From positions 1-17,107 of the forward strand of contig JBKHJZ010000054.1 in the NCBI GenBank assembly GCA_046537875.1: a DNA stretch of 17,107 nt, given 5' to 3'. The position numbers and the translations under genes were made by a program. The first letter of the stretch is position 1. Every line of letters begins with the position of its first letter. The stretch is from JBKHJZ01 sp046537875 (lineage in GTDB: Bacteria; Actinomycetota; Acidimicrobiia; Acidimicrobiales; VFJN01). The notes below the pieces were generated by a model. That model saw only the letters and a list, made by a program, of their open reading frames with translations, was not told where the DNA came from and made no database searches. Of the stretch, positions 1-7,761 are shown piece by piece.

Positions 1-2
1 CG

Positions 3-716
3 TGGACGCCGCCGTTCATGCGTCGCAACGAGGTGGGCGTCGAGGTGGACGCGGCGGCGCAGGCTCCCGGAGCGGCCGCGGCCTGGCCGGGTGAGCTCGT
101 CGCCGCCGTCCTGGCGCGCGCCGAGGAGGCGGTCGACCGCATCGACCGGCAGATGGCCGAGGCCGAGCGCCTTCGGGCCGAGCGCGTCGCGGCCACCGAG
201 GCGCAGCAGGTCGCCGACGCCCTCGCCGGCCACCTGGCCGCCAACCGCTTCGAGAAGTGGCTGCTCGACGAGGCGATCCACCAACTGGTCGCCGGGGCGT
301 CCCAGATCCTCGGCGAGCTCTCCCAGGACGCGTACGCGCTCGCCGTCGACCGGGGGTCCGGCGGGTTCCAGGTGATCGACCACACCAATGCCTCGCAGGC
401 CCGATCGGCCCGCACGCTCTCGGGCGGCGAGACGTTCCTTGCGTCCCTGGCGCTCGCGCTCGCGCTCGCCGACCAGGTGGCCGGCCTGGCAGCGGCGGGC
501 GCGGCCCGGCTCGACGCGCTGTTCCTCGACGAGGGGTTCGGCACCCTCGACGCCGAGACCCTCGACGTGGTCGCCACCGCGCTCGACGAGCTCGGGGCAC
601 GGGGACGGATGGTGGGGGTCGTGACCCACGTCCGCGAGCTGGCCGAGCGGCTGCCGGTCCGGTTCGAGGTCCGCAAGGTCGGTGGCTCGGCCACCGTCGA
701 GCGGGTGGCGGGCTGA
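3..716 (+). CDS. sbcC: SbcC/Rad50-type SMC-like ATPase, C-terminal part (5' end outside window)
   Basis: The reading frame is open from the window edge, so the gene starts upstream; 237 residues are visible. They include the tail of a coiled coil (about residues 30-75, rich in Arg, Glu and Ala), then the C-terminal ATPase half: the ABC signature LSGGE at visible residues 139-143, a Walker B/D-loop LDALFLDEGFGTLD at 170-183 and an H-loop VVTH ending at 209. The spelling FLDEGFGTLD is typical of SbcC rather than of chromosome-segregation SMC proteins. SbcC works with the SbcD nuclease to process DNA ends and hairpins; sbcD would be expected just upstream but cannot be seen. Its TGA overlaps the next ATG by one base, implying translational coupling with the NurA-like gene. 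Family assignment is firm; the N-terminal Walker A is outside the window. Confidence 0.93.
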   Translation, partial: WTPPFMRRNEVGVEVDAAAQAPGAAAAWPGELVAAVLARAEEAVDRIDRQMAEAERLRAERVAATEAQQVADALAGHLAANRFEKWLLDEAIHQLVAGASQILGELSQDAYALAVDRGSGGFQVIDHTNASQARSARTLSGGETFLASLALALALADQVAGLAAAGAARLDALFLDEGFGTLDAETLDVVATALDELGARGRMVGVVTHVRELAERLPVRFEVRKVGGSATVERVAG

Positions 717-1672
717 TGGCGCGGCTCGCCATCGAGACGTGGGCACCCGACTACGGCGCGCCCGTGGAGGCCGGCGTTCTCGACGAGTCGACCGCCACGG
801 TCGCCCTCGACGTCGAACGTCCGGCTGCCTCGTGGGCTCCCGTTGCGCCCGCCGCCGATCCGGCCGGTGCCGTGCTCTTCGTCGACGGCGTCCAGCGCAT
901 CGACGCCCGGGTCTGGGTCACCGACGACGGCGGCCCCTCACGTGTGGGCGTGTGCGCCACGTGGGGTGCCGGTGCCGTCCGGTGCGCCGGGCGGGCGCGG
1001 TACATGGGCGGCGAGGTCCGGCGGGGCGTCCTGTGCCCCGGCGAGCCCGTCGACCCGATCGTCACCCGGCACGGCACCTACGAGCCCTACCCCGTGCCGG
1101 GCGCCCAGGGCGACCCGGTGCACCAGGCGGTGGGCCGCGCCCGGGGCGACCTCGAGGGTCGCGTGGCGGTCAGCATGCGGCCCGGCGGCGAGCCCGCCGA
1201 GCTCCTGATCGTCGACGGGCCGCTGGGCGATCGCCGGCACATCGCCGGGGCCGTCGGCTACGTCAAGAGCCACCAGCTCTCGTACCTGCCGCCCGAGCAG
1301 CAACAGGTGATCACGGCCCTCGGCCCCGGGGAGCGCACGCCGCTGTTCACGGTCGGCGATCGGAGGTACCGCTACTCGTGGTACCTCCGGCTGCCCGGTC
1401 GGGCCACCCACCCGTGGTGGGGCGTCGTGCGTTGCGAGGCGGCCGGCGACCTCGGCCGGGCCGAGGCGAGCGCACTGGCCGACCGGGTGGCGGCCACCGT
1501 CCCACGGTTCGCCACCCAGCCGCACAACGACCCGCGGGCGCCGCAGAACCTCCATCCCATCGCCGGCCTGGAGCGCGAGCTGCGGCGCCGCCTCGGCGAC
1601 CAGCCGCTGCTGGAGCGGGCGCTGCGCGAGGCTGCCGCCAGCACCGACACCGCCCCCGGGGCAGGCGGCTGA
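716..1672 (+). CDS. NurA-like nuclease domain protein (318 aa)
   Basis: I read this as a NurA-type 5'-3' nuclease, an end-resection enzyme that in archaea acts with the HerA helicase and Rad50-Mre11. The start is the ATG sharing its A with the sbcC TGA. The evidence is motif order, not overall similarity: VDG at residues 56-58 after a hydrophobic strand (the first acidic site, D57), ELLIVDGPLG at 162-171 (second acidic DG motif, D167), GYVKSHQLSY at 181-190, a basic/aromatic strand YRYSWYLRL at 218-226, and a C-terminal NLHPIAGLE at 278-286 giving a candidate conserved histidine H280. These match the D...E...D...H layout of NurA. No signal peptide or membrane segment is seen. Coupling to sbcC supports a DNA-repair role. 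It could instead be an uncharacterised actinobacterial family with a related fold. Confidence 0.6.
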   Translation: MARLAIETWAPDYGAPVEAGVLDESTATVALDVERPAASWAPVAPAADPAGAVLFVDGVQRIDARVWVTDDGGPSRVGVCATWGAGAVRCAGRARYMGGEVRRGVLCPGEPVDPIVTRHGTYEPYPVPGAQGDPVHQAVGRARGDLEGRVAVSMRPGGEPAELLIVDGPLGDRRHIAGAVGYVKSHQLSYLPPEQQQVITALGPGERTPLFTVGDRRYRYSWYLRLPGRATHPWWGVVRCEAAGDLGRAEASALADRVAATVPRFATQPHNDPRAPQNLHPIAGLERELRRRLGDQPLLERALREAAASTDTAPGAGG

Positions 1673-1784
1673 GCGATGCGATCGCGGACGGCACCGGCGC
1701 CGGGCGCAGCCAGGCGGTCGGCCCGGACCCGCCGTGGACAGCGCCACGATCCGGATGCCCTGCGGCGAGCGGTCGGCGCGGCGG

Positions 1785-1790
1785 TACCGT
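1785..1790 (+). promoter_or_regulatory. Possible -10 element of the ABC-F gene
   Basis: TACCGT fits the actinobacterial TANNNT -10 pattern and ends eight bases before the ATG at 1799. That spacing suggests transcription starting at or very near the start codon (leaderless). No convincing -35 is visible. The 126-bp gap after the NurA-like gene otherwise shows nothing recognisable. Confidence 0.4.
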
Positions 1791-1798
1791 CGGTCGGC

Positions 1799-3703
1799 AT
1801 GATCCTCGTCGACGCTCGCGACCTCTCGGTCAGCAGGCCGGGCCGGCCGCTGCTCGATGGGGTGTCGGTGACCGTCGCGAGCGGTGACCGGCTCGGCCTC
1901 GTGGGCATCAACGGCACCGGGAAGTCCACGCTGCTCGGCGTGCTCGCGGGCGATGTCACACCGGAGGCCGGGACCGTTCGCCACGGCCGTGGCGCCCGGG
2001 TCGTGGCGCTCGACCAGGCCGCCCGGCTCCCGGCCGGGACGGTGCGTGCCGCCGTGGGTGGTGGCTGGGAGGGCGAGGCCGTGCTCGACCGGTTGGGCAT
2101 GGCCGCGCTCGTCGACGCCGACGTGGCGACGCTCTCCGGGGGTCAGGCCAAGCGAGCGGCGCTCGCCCGGGCGCTGGTGGCCGTGGAGCGCTCGACCGAG
2201 GGCGACCTCCTGATCCTCGACGAGCCGACCAACCATCTCGACATCGATGCGATCGCCTGGCTCGAGGACAGGTTGGCGACGTTCCGCGGCGGGCTGGTGT
2301 TGGTGACCCACGATCGCCACGTGCTCGACCGGCTGACGACCCGCATCCTCGAGCTCGACCGCGGGACGGGTCACGTCCACGAGGGCGGCTACGCGTCGTA
2401 CCTGGCTGCGAGGGCGGATCGGGCGGCGCGCCGGGAAGAGAGCGAGGCCCGGCGCCGCAACCTCGCCCGAGCCGAGCTCGCCTGGCTGCGCCGCGGCGCA
2501 CCGGCGAGGACGCGCAAGCCCAAGGCCGCGGTGGCGGCCGCCCGCGCCGTCGTCGAGGGCCGGGCGCCGGACCCCGAGCGGGTGGGTGACCTGCCGCTGC
2601 ACGAGATCACCCACACCCCCCGCCTCGGCAGCACGGTGGTGGAGCTGGAGCGGGTGACCGACGGCTTCGGGGATCACCTGCTCTTCGAAGACCTCGACCT
2701 GGCGCTCGGACCGGGTGACCGGCTCGGGGTGGTGGGACCGAACGGCGCCGGGAAGTCGACGCTGCTGGACGTGATCGCCGGGCGTCGCACGCCCCGGGCG
2801 GGCACGGTGGTCCGGGGCACGACCGTGCGGCTCGGCTACCTCGACCAGCGGGGGATCGACCTGCCGCTCGAGGCGCGCGTGCGCGACGTGGTCGCGGGCC
2901 CGGCCCGGCGACCGGACGGGACCGACGCCGCGCTGCTCGAGCGGCTCTGGTTCGACCGCGACGCGCAGTGGGCGCCAGTCCGCCTGCTGTCGGGCGGCGA
3001 GCGGCGGCGGCTGGAGCTGGTGCTGGTGCTGCGGCAGGAGCCGAACGTGCTGCTGCTCGACGAGCCGACCAACGATCTCGATCTCGACACGCTGCGGTCG
3101 CTCGAGGAGATGCTCGATGCCTGGCCCGGGACTCTGGTGGTGGTGAGCCACGACCGGGCGTTCCTCGAGCGCACGGTCGAGGACGTGGTCGTGCTCGACG
3201 GTCGGGGGACCGCCGGGCGGGTGCCCGGCGGGTACGCGGCCTACGAGTCCGAGCATCGCGCGCGCCGCCCGCGGGGCCGCGCTCGTGCGGTCGCCGGGGT
3301 GCCCGACCGGGGGACCACGCCGGCTGGGCAGCGGCGATCTGTGGCCGCCGAGCCGACCGGTGGCGCGGGGGGCGATGCGGCGGGTCCCGGTTCCGCCACC
3401 GACGATGCCGCGGCCGGTGCGGCGGGAGCCGAGGCCCGCCGGCGGCCCGCGCGGCGCCGCCCGCGGACCGGACGTTCCCCGAGCACCCTGCGCCACATGA
3501 TGCGCCGCGCCGAGCATGACGTGCGCCGGCTGCAGGACCGCCGGGCGGCGCTCGAGGAGCGGCTGGCCGGCGCAGCCGGCGACCACGTCGAGCTGGCCAG
3601 GGTCGGTGAGGATCTCGCCGCCGTGGCGGCCGAGCTCGATGCCGCGGAGGACCGGTGGCTCGCGCTGGCCGAAGAGGCCGAGGCGGCTGGCCTGAGAACC
3701 TGA
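1799..3703 (+). CDS. ABC-F family ATPase, Uup-like (634 aa)
   Basis: A duplicated ABC ATPase without membrane segments, so not a transporter. Domain 1 has Walker A GINGTGKST (36-44), signature LSGGQ (112-116), Walker B LLILDEPTNHLD (137-148) and H171. A linker with WLRRGAPARTRK (229-240) follows. Domain 2 has GPNGAGKST (313-321), LSGGE (397-401), LLLDEPTNDLD (418-428) and H451. The C-terminus has a low-complexity Arg/Ala/Gly stretch (about 488-562) and a predicted coiled coil (about 565-630). ABC-F proteins bind the ribosomal E site and relieve stalled translation or affect antibiotic sensitivity; the WLRRG...AR linker and C-terminal coiled coil are typical of the Uup branch. An upstream extension exists in frame, but the ATG at 1799 begins exactly where the first ABC domain should and follows a -10-like box. 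A hairpin lies just past the stop. Confidence 0.9.
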   Translation: MILVDARDLSVSRPGRPLLDGVSVTVASGDRLGLVGINGTGKSTLLGVLAGDVTPEAGTVRHGRGARVVALDQAARLPAGTVRAAVGGGWEGEAVLDRLGMAALVDADVATLSGGQAKRAALARALVAVERSTEGDLLILDEPTNHLDIDAIAWLEDRLATFRGGLVLVTHDRHVLDRLTTRILELDRGTGHVHEGGYASYLAARADRAARREESEARRRNLARAELAWLRRGAPARTRKPKAAVAAARAVVEGRAPDPERVGDLPLHEITHTPRLGSTVVELERVTDGFGDHLLFEDLDLALGPGDRLGVVGPNGAGKSTLLDVIAGRRTPRAGTVVRGTTVRLGYLDQRGIDLPLEARVRDVVAGPARRPDGTDAALLERLWFDRDAQWAPVRLLSGGERRRLELVLVLRQEPNVLLLDEPTNDLDLDTLRSLEEMLDAWPGTLVVVSHDRAFLERTVEDVVVLDGRGTAGRVPGGYAAYESEHRARRPRGRARAVAGVPDRGTTPAGQRRSVAAEPTGGAGGDAAGPGSATDDAAAGAAGAEARRRPARRRPRTGRSPSTLRHMMRRAEHDVRRLQDRRAALEERLAGAAGDHVELARVGEDLAAVAAELDAAEDRWLALAEEAEAAGLRT

Positions 3704-3705
3704 GC

Positions 3706-3728
3706 CGTCGACGCTCCGGGCGTCGACG
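3706..3728 (+). terminator. Hairpin terminator after ABC-F gene
   Basis: Perfect 9-bp stem (CGTCGACGC with GCGTCGACG) and 5-base loop, starting three bases after the ABC-F stop. There is no T-run, as is usual for terminator hairpins in high-GC actinobacteria. Confidence 0.6.
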
Positions 3729-3856
3729 AGTCACCGGCCAACGACGCGAGGTTCCCGGGGAGGGGCCTCGGCGACGACGACGTGACGTTGCCCCGGGTGC
3801 GCGGACGCGCCGCCGAGCGGCCGGAGGGTCGGACCCCGTGGACCGGGCACCGTCAC

Positions 3857-3887
3857 CGGGTGTGGCCGCACCCGCGGGCGGTAGCGT
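3857..3887 (+). promoter_or_regulatory. nfuA promoter: dyad plus -10 element
   Basis: TAGCGT at 3882-3887 fits TANNNT and is separated by exactly six bases from the nfuA ATG, the spacing expected for a leaderless mRNA. The GGAGG at 3888-3892 is only one base from the ATG, too close to act as a ribosome binding site, which supports the leaderless reading. A 6-bp dyad, CGGGTG-N6-CACCCG (3857-3874), lies where the -35 region should be and could be an operator; no regulator can be named from sequence. Confidence 0.5.
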
Positions 3888-3893
3888 GGAGGC

Positions 3894-4496
3894 ATGGTCC
3901 TGACCGTCACCGAGCCCGCCCGCGAGAAGATCCTCGAGCTGCGGGCGCAAGAGGACGCTCCCGATGCGCTGGGCCTTCGCGTCGAGGTCACCGGCGTCCA
4001 GGGCGTCGAGTACACCTACGACCTGACCTTCGACCCGGTGGCCGATGCCGACGTCGCGGCCGGCGACGTGGTCGAACAGCAGGGCGATCTGCCGGTGATC
4101 GTGCCGGCCGGCAGCCGCGACCCCCTGCAGGGCGCCACGCTCGACCTGCCGTCGACCGGCGGGCAGGCCGGGTTGGTGCTCCGCAACCCCAACCGACCGA
4201 ACCCGCTGTCGGGCGCCCACATCGAGCTCACCGGGACCGTCGAGGAGAAGGTCCGGCAGCTGCTCGACCAGCAGATCAACCCGGCGCTCGCCATGCACGG
4301 CGGATGGGCGGGCCTCGACAAGGTCGACGGCGACGTGGCGTACGTGACGATGGGCGGCGGCTGCCAGGGGTGCGCCGTCTCGGCCATGACGCTGCGCGAG
4401 GGCATCTCCCGCTCCATCACCGAGGCGGTCGACGAGGTCCGCGAGGTGGTCGACGTGACCGATCACAGCCTCGGCGAGAACCCCTACTACACGTGA
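3894..4496 (+). CDS. nfuA: NfuA-like Fe-S cluster carrier protein (200 aa)
   Basis: Two-domain Fe-S scaffold/carrier that accepts 4Fe-4S clusters and delivers them to apo-enzymes. Residues 1-100 resemble an A-type (IscA/HesB) domain: it opens TVTEPAREKILEL and contains YTYDLTFD but lacks the A-type cysteines, as expected of NfuA. Residues about 113-190 are the NifU C-terminal domain, with MHGGW (134-138) and the cluster-binding CxxC at C157 and C160 in GGGCQGCAVS. Length (about 190-200 aa in the family) and domain order fit NfuA. It stands alone: no suf genes adjoin it, and it converges on dxs. A functional link to isoprenoid synthesis through the Fe-S enzymes IspG/IspH is possible but is inference. 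Confidence 0.9.
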   Translation: MVLTVTEPAREKILELRAQEDAPDALGLRVEVTGVQGVEYTYDLTFDPVADADVAAGDVVEQQGDLPVIVPAGSRDPLQGATLDLPSTGGQAGLVLRNPNRPNPLSGAHIELTGTVEEKVRQLLDQQINPALAMHGGWAGLDKVDGDVAYVTMGGGCQGCAVSAMTLREGISRSITEAVDEVREVVDVTDHSLGENPYYT

Positions 4497-4550
4497 TTCG
4501 CGCGGATTTGCGTGGACCCGTCACCTCGTGGCCGCTTCCGTCGATAACTA

Positions 4551-4584
4551 CCATGTGACAGGCGACACCTGGATTTACTAAGGT
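4551..4584 (+). promoter_or_regulatory. Promoter-like element with overlapping dyad, no gene downstream
   Basis: In a locally AT-richer patch after nfuA, GTGACA (4555-4560) and TAAGGT (4579-4584) form a -35/-10 pair with an 18-base spacer. An imperfect inverted repeat, CCAnGTG-N8-CACnTGG (4551-4572), overlaps the -35. Transcription would start near 4591 and run directly into the hairpin at 4618-4649; no coding frame starts here on this strand. It may drive a small RNA or be a chance match. The rest of the 280-bp nfuA-dxs gap (4650-4776) shows no feature I can support. Confidence 0.4.
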
Positions 4585-4617
4585 AACGCCATCACCGCTG
4601 GGGGCGACCAGGGGGAG

Positions 4618-4649
4618 AGGCCCGGGCCGGAGGAATCCGGTCCGGGCCT
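4618..4649. terminator. Strong hairpin between convergent nfuA and dxs, probable bidirectional terminator
   Basis: 13-bp stem with one G-T wobble and a six-base AGGAAT loop, flanked by A on the left and T on the right. Position between two convergent genes suits a bidirectional terminator, though it lies about 120 bases past nfuA and 130 bases past dxs. It could also be the 3' hairpin of a short RNA made from the promoter-like element just upstream. Confidence 0.6.
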
Positions 4650-4776
4650 TGTCGCGCGTTCCGCGTCGCGCGCTCGCCACGGCCGCCAGGTGCCGTCCGG
4701 CGAATCCCGCTGACAGCGAGCGGTGGCGCGCTGGCACGACGCGTGGTGAAGCGGTTGCGGCGGGCCGGCGTCGCGG

Positions 4777-6666
4777 TCAGGCCGACGCGCGGTCGCGGGC
4801 CACGGCCAGCAGTCGCCGCACCTCGGCCGCCACCCCGGTGCCGTCGAGCCCCAGCGCCGCGTGGATCGCGGCCGGCTTGCCGTGGGGCACGTACCGCAGC
4901 GGCACGCCGAGGTTGCCGACCAGCGGCGGCGACCCCTCGGCCTCGGCCAGTCGCGCCGCGACCGCCGTGCCCACGCCGCCCTCCCGGTAGCCGTCCTCGA
5001 CCGTGACCACCACCGGGTGACGACCTGCGTCGGCGAGCATCTCCGGATCGAGGGGCGTCGCGATCCTGACGTCCCAGACCGTGGCGTCGATGCCCTGGGC
5101 CTCGAGCTGCTCTGCGGCGTCCCGGGCCGCGGTCAGCATGTTGCCGACCGCCAGGACGCAGGCGTGGTGGCCGGCACGGACCTTGCGGCCTGCGAGGCCG
5201 ACGCCGACCTCCTCGGCGTGGCCGTTGCCGGACGCGTGGCCTCCGTGGTCGGATGCGTCCGGCGGCATGGCCTTCGACCAGCGGATCGCCGCCGGCCCGT
5301 CGGCGCACAGCTCGAGCGCATCGTGGAGCATGACCCCGACCTCGGCGTACGAGGAGGGGGCGAAGACGGTCATGCCCGGCACCTTCGACAGCAGCACCAT
5401 GTCGAGAACGCCGTGGTGGCTCGGTCCGTCGTCACCGGTGATGCCGGCCCGGTCGATGCAGAACACCACCGGTTGCCTGTGCAGCCCGACGTCGAGGTTC
5501 ACCTGGTCGAACGCGCGGCTGAGGAACGTGGAGTAGACCGCGAACACGGGCCGGAGCCCGCCCATCGCCATCCCCGCCGCCGCAGTGGTGGCGTGCTGCT
5601 CGGCGATGCCGACGTCGAAGAACCGGTCGGGGAACCGGTCCTTGAACGGCAGCAGCCCGGTGGAGTCGGGCATCGCGGCGGTGAGCGCCACCAGCTCCGG
5701 ACGGGTCTCGGCCTCCTTGATGAGCGACTCGGTGAACGCTGCGGTGTAGCTGCCCGGCTTGGCGTCGGACATGTCGTGGAGGCACTTGATCGGATCGTTC
5801 TCGGCGGGCGCGTGGCCACGGCCCTTCTGCGTGAGCACGTGGACGACGATCGGGCCGTCGTACTCGGCGGCGTGGCGCAGCGCGCTCTCGACCCCCGCGA
5901 TGTCGTGGCCGTCGAACGGGCCCGTGTAGCGGACGCCGAGGGTCTCGAAGAACGCGGGCGGCTCGAACATCTCCCGCACCGCCGCGAGCGCGCTCTCGAA
6001 ACCCCGCTCGAGGTGCTCGCCCACCAGAGGCACCTCGTGGAGGAGCTTGTCGAACCGGGCGCGGTTCCGGATGTAGTGGGGGTTGAGCCGCAGGCGGCCC
6101 AGGCTCTCGCCGAGCTTCGACACGGTCGGCGCGTACGAGCGGCCGTTGTCGTTGAGCACGATGACCGCCCGCGCCCCCGAGTGGCCGAGGTTGTTGAGGC
6201 CCTCGAAGGCCATGCCCCCGGTGAGCGAGCCGTCGCCGATCACGGCCACGACGCGCCGGTCGTCGATGCCCTGCACGCGGTGGGCCGAGGCCAGGCCGTG
6301 CGCGTAGCTGATGATCGTCGAGGCGTGGCTGTTCTCGACCCAGTCGTGCTCGGACTCGGCGCGTGACGGGTAGCCGGACAGGCCACCGGCCTGGCGCAAC
6401 CGGTCGAAGTCCTTCGTCCGGCCGGTGAGCATCTTGTGGACGTAGGCCTGGTGGCCCGTGTCCCACAGGACGATGTCGCGGGGGGAGTCGAACACCCGGT
6501 GGACGGCGAGCGTGAGCTCGACCACGCCCAGGTTGGATCCCAGGTGACCGCCGTTGGCCGAGACCGCGTCGATGATGCGCCCCCGGATCTCGCCGGCCAG
6601 CTCGTCGAGTTGCTCGAACGAGAGCCCTCGCAGATCAGAGGGATGGGTGATCGAGTCGAGGAGCAT
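4777..6666 (-). CDS. dxs: 1-deoxy-D-xylulose-5-phosphate synthase (629 aa)
   Basis: Thiamine-diphosphate enzyme that condenses pyruvate and glyceraldehyde 3-phosphate to DXP, the entry step of the MEP isoprenoid pathway and also a precursor for thiamine and pyridoxal. Full length for the family. Visible motifs are GGHLGSNLGVVEL (39-51, H41), the ThDP-binding GDGSLTGGMAFEGLNN (144-159), LNDNGRSYAPTVSKLG (171-186), DVGIAEQHA (351-359, catalytic E356) in the pyrimidine-binding domain, and DRAGITGDDGPSHHG (405-419), followed by a C-terminal transketolase domain with VEDGYREGGVG (556-566). The frame continues upstream, but the start at 6666 gives the usual MLLDSI...PSDLR N-terminus and has GGAG eight bases before it. 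A His/Gly-rich insert (about 473-484, SDHGGHASGNGH) is a local oddity between domains. Confidence 0.97.
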   Translation of the reverse strand: MLLDSITHPSDLRGLSFEQLDELAGEIRGRIIDAVSANGGHLGSNLGVVELTLAVHRVFDSPRDIVLWDTGHQAYVHKMLTGRTKDFDRLRQAGGLSGYPSRAESEHDWVENSHASTIISYAHGLASAHRVQGIDDRRVVAVIGDGSLTGGMAFEGLNNLGHSGARAVIVLNDNGRSYAPTVSKLGESLGRLRLNPHYIRNRARFDKLLHEVPLVGEHLERGFESALAAVREMFEPPAFFETLGVRYTGPFDGHDIAGVESALRHAAEYDGPIVVHVLTQKGRGHAPAENDPIKCLHDMSDAKPGSYTAAFTESLIKEAETRPELVALTAAMPDSTGLLPFKDRFPDRFFDVGIAEQHATTAAAGMAMGGLRPVFAVYSTFLSRAFDQVNLDVGLHRQPVVFCIDRAGITGDDGPSHHGVLDMVLLSKVPGMTVFAPSSYAEVGVMLHDALELCADGPAAIRWSKAMPPDASDHGGHASGNGHAEEVGVGLAGRKVRAGHHACVLAVGNMLTAARDAAEQLEAQGIDATVWDVRIATPLDPEMLADAGRHPVVVTVEDGYREGGVGTAVAARLAEAEGSPPLVGNLGVPLRYVPHGKPAAIHAALGLDGTGVAAEVRRLLAVARDRASA

Positions 6667-6722
6667 GCAGGCGGCTCCGCCGGTCGCGGTCGGGCAAGGG
6701 CGTGCGCCCTGGGTAGGCGCCC

Positions 6723-6728
6723 ACCGTA
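6723..6728 (-). promoter_or_regulatory. Possible -10 element of dxs
   Basis: On the minus strand TACGGT fits TANNNT and would give a leader of roughly 50 bases before the dxs ATG. It sits in the 99-bp gap after the PAP2 gene, so dxs could be transcribed independently as well as by read-through. No clear -35 was found. Confidence 0.35.
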
Positions 6729-6765
6729 CCTTCCGTGCCGTCATCCCGGCACGCGGCGTCGCTCG

Positions 6766-7761
6766 TCAGAGACCGATGTCGGCGCGTGCCGGCGGGCGCC
6801 GGTCGCCCGGGCCGTCGGCGCCCCCGCGCTGGCCGGCGTGGGCGGGCGCGCCCTCGGGACCGTCGCCCCCGTCGCGGTCGGGAACCTCTGCCGCCACCGG
6901 TTGCAGGCCCCGCCAACGCTCGTACCAGCGGGTGACGGCGAACGCCACGAGGTACCCGAGCCCCAGGCAGGCGAGCCCGGCCGGGCCGTCGATCCACCAG
7001 TGGTTGCCGGTGACGATGATGTCGAACAGCGTGACGACGGGGTAGGCGACCACCAGCGCTCGGAGCCAGCGGCGGCGGAGCATCGGGACCAGCACGAACA
7101 CGCACCACGCCGACCAGCCGATGTGCATGCTCGGCATCGCCGCGTACTGGTTGGAGACCCGGGCCATCTCGTCGCTCCCGAACGAGGCCCAGCCGCCGTA
7201 GCGCGCGACCGTGTCGACGTAGCCGTACTCGTCGCACGGCGGCTCGCCCGCGCGGTCGGGGAGGTCGCCCGGCGGGGCGTCGGCGTAGACCTGGCAGCCC
7301 CCGTAGACGCCGGGATCGTCCATGAGCCGCGGCGGCATCAACGAGAAGGCGGCGAAGCCCACGAGTGCCAGCAGCGTCGTGGCCGCGAGCGTGTTGCGCC
7401 AGAGCCGGTACCGGTGACGTGCGCGGTGGAACAGCCAGACGAGGGCGAAGGCCGTGACGACGAAGTGGAGGATGCCGTAGTAGACGTTCCAGACCCGGAT
7501 GAGCCCGTCGAGCGGTAGGTCCAGGTACCACGACTGGAGGCGCTGCTCGAAGTAGAGGCCGAGCGATCGCTCGATGTGGATGATCGCCTCGGCGTGATGG
7601 AAGGCGGGGTCGGGGTCGACCGCGGCGCCGGCACCCGAGCCGAACTGGTTCCGCACGGCCGAGTACGCCAGGTAGACGAGGACGATGTAGATCACCTCGC
7701 GCCACCAGCGCAGGTCGCGGGCGCGCGCCCGGCCGGCCGTGGCCTCCTCCGCGACAGTCAT
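6766..7761 (-). CDS. PAP2 superfamily membrane protein, Aur1/inositolphosphotransferase-like (331 aa)
   Basis: Multi-pass membrane protein of the PAP2_3 type, which includes fungal Aur1 and mycobacterial lipid phosphatases/transferases. Hydrophobic segments are seen near residues 21-36, 92-112, 124-142, 213-228, 236-250 and 260-276. Active-site motifs are MPSMH (209-213; the PSGH-like motif with catalytic H213) and TGNHWWID (251-258; H254 and D258 of the HxxxD motif). A loop at about 146-200 carries two cysteines (C156, C176) that could form an external disulfide. The C-terminal 45 residues are a charged, Gly-rich tail. The substrate is unknown; a lipid-linked phosphate or phosphoinositide-like transfer is plausible. 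The ATG overlaps the upstream gene's TGA (ATGA), so the two are translationally coupled. Confidence 0.85.
   Translation of the reverse strand: MTVAEEATAGRARARDLRWWREVIYIVLVYLAYSAVRNQFGSGAGAAVDPDPAFHHAEAIIHIERSLGLYFEQRLQSWYLDLPLDGLIRVWNVYYGILHFVVTAFALVWLFHRARHRYRLWRNTLAATTLLALVGFAAFSLMPPRLMDDPGVYGGCQVYADAPPGDLPDRAGEPPCDEYGYVDTVARYGGWASFGSDEMARVSNQYAAMPSMHIGWSAWCVFVLVPMLRRRWLRALVVAYPVVTLFDIIVTGNHWWIDGPAGLACLGLGYLVAFAVTRWYERWRGLQPVAAEVPDRDGGDGPEGAPAHAGQRGGADGPGDRRPPARADIGL

Noticed and set aside
938..3586. Very long minus-strand open frame opposite the NurA-like and ABC-F genes
   Set aside because: It is the complement of two well-supported coding regions, its translation is low-complexity His/Arg/Gly/Pro-rich, and such antisense frames are expected at this GC content. 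The same applies to long frames opposite dxs (4861-6366) and the tld genes (11736-13304, 13252-14835).
4597..4700. tRNA or 6C-type small RNA in the nfuA-dxs gap
   Set aside because: No cloverleaf or TPsiC-like GGTTCGAATCC arm can be drawn, and the C-run loops of the actinobacterial 6C RNA are absent; only a single hairpin is evident.
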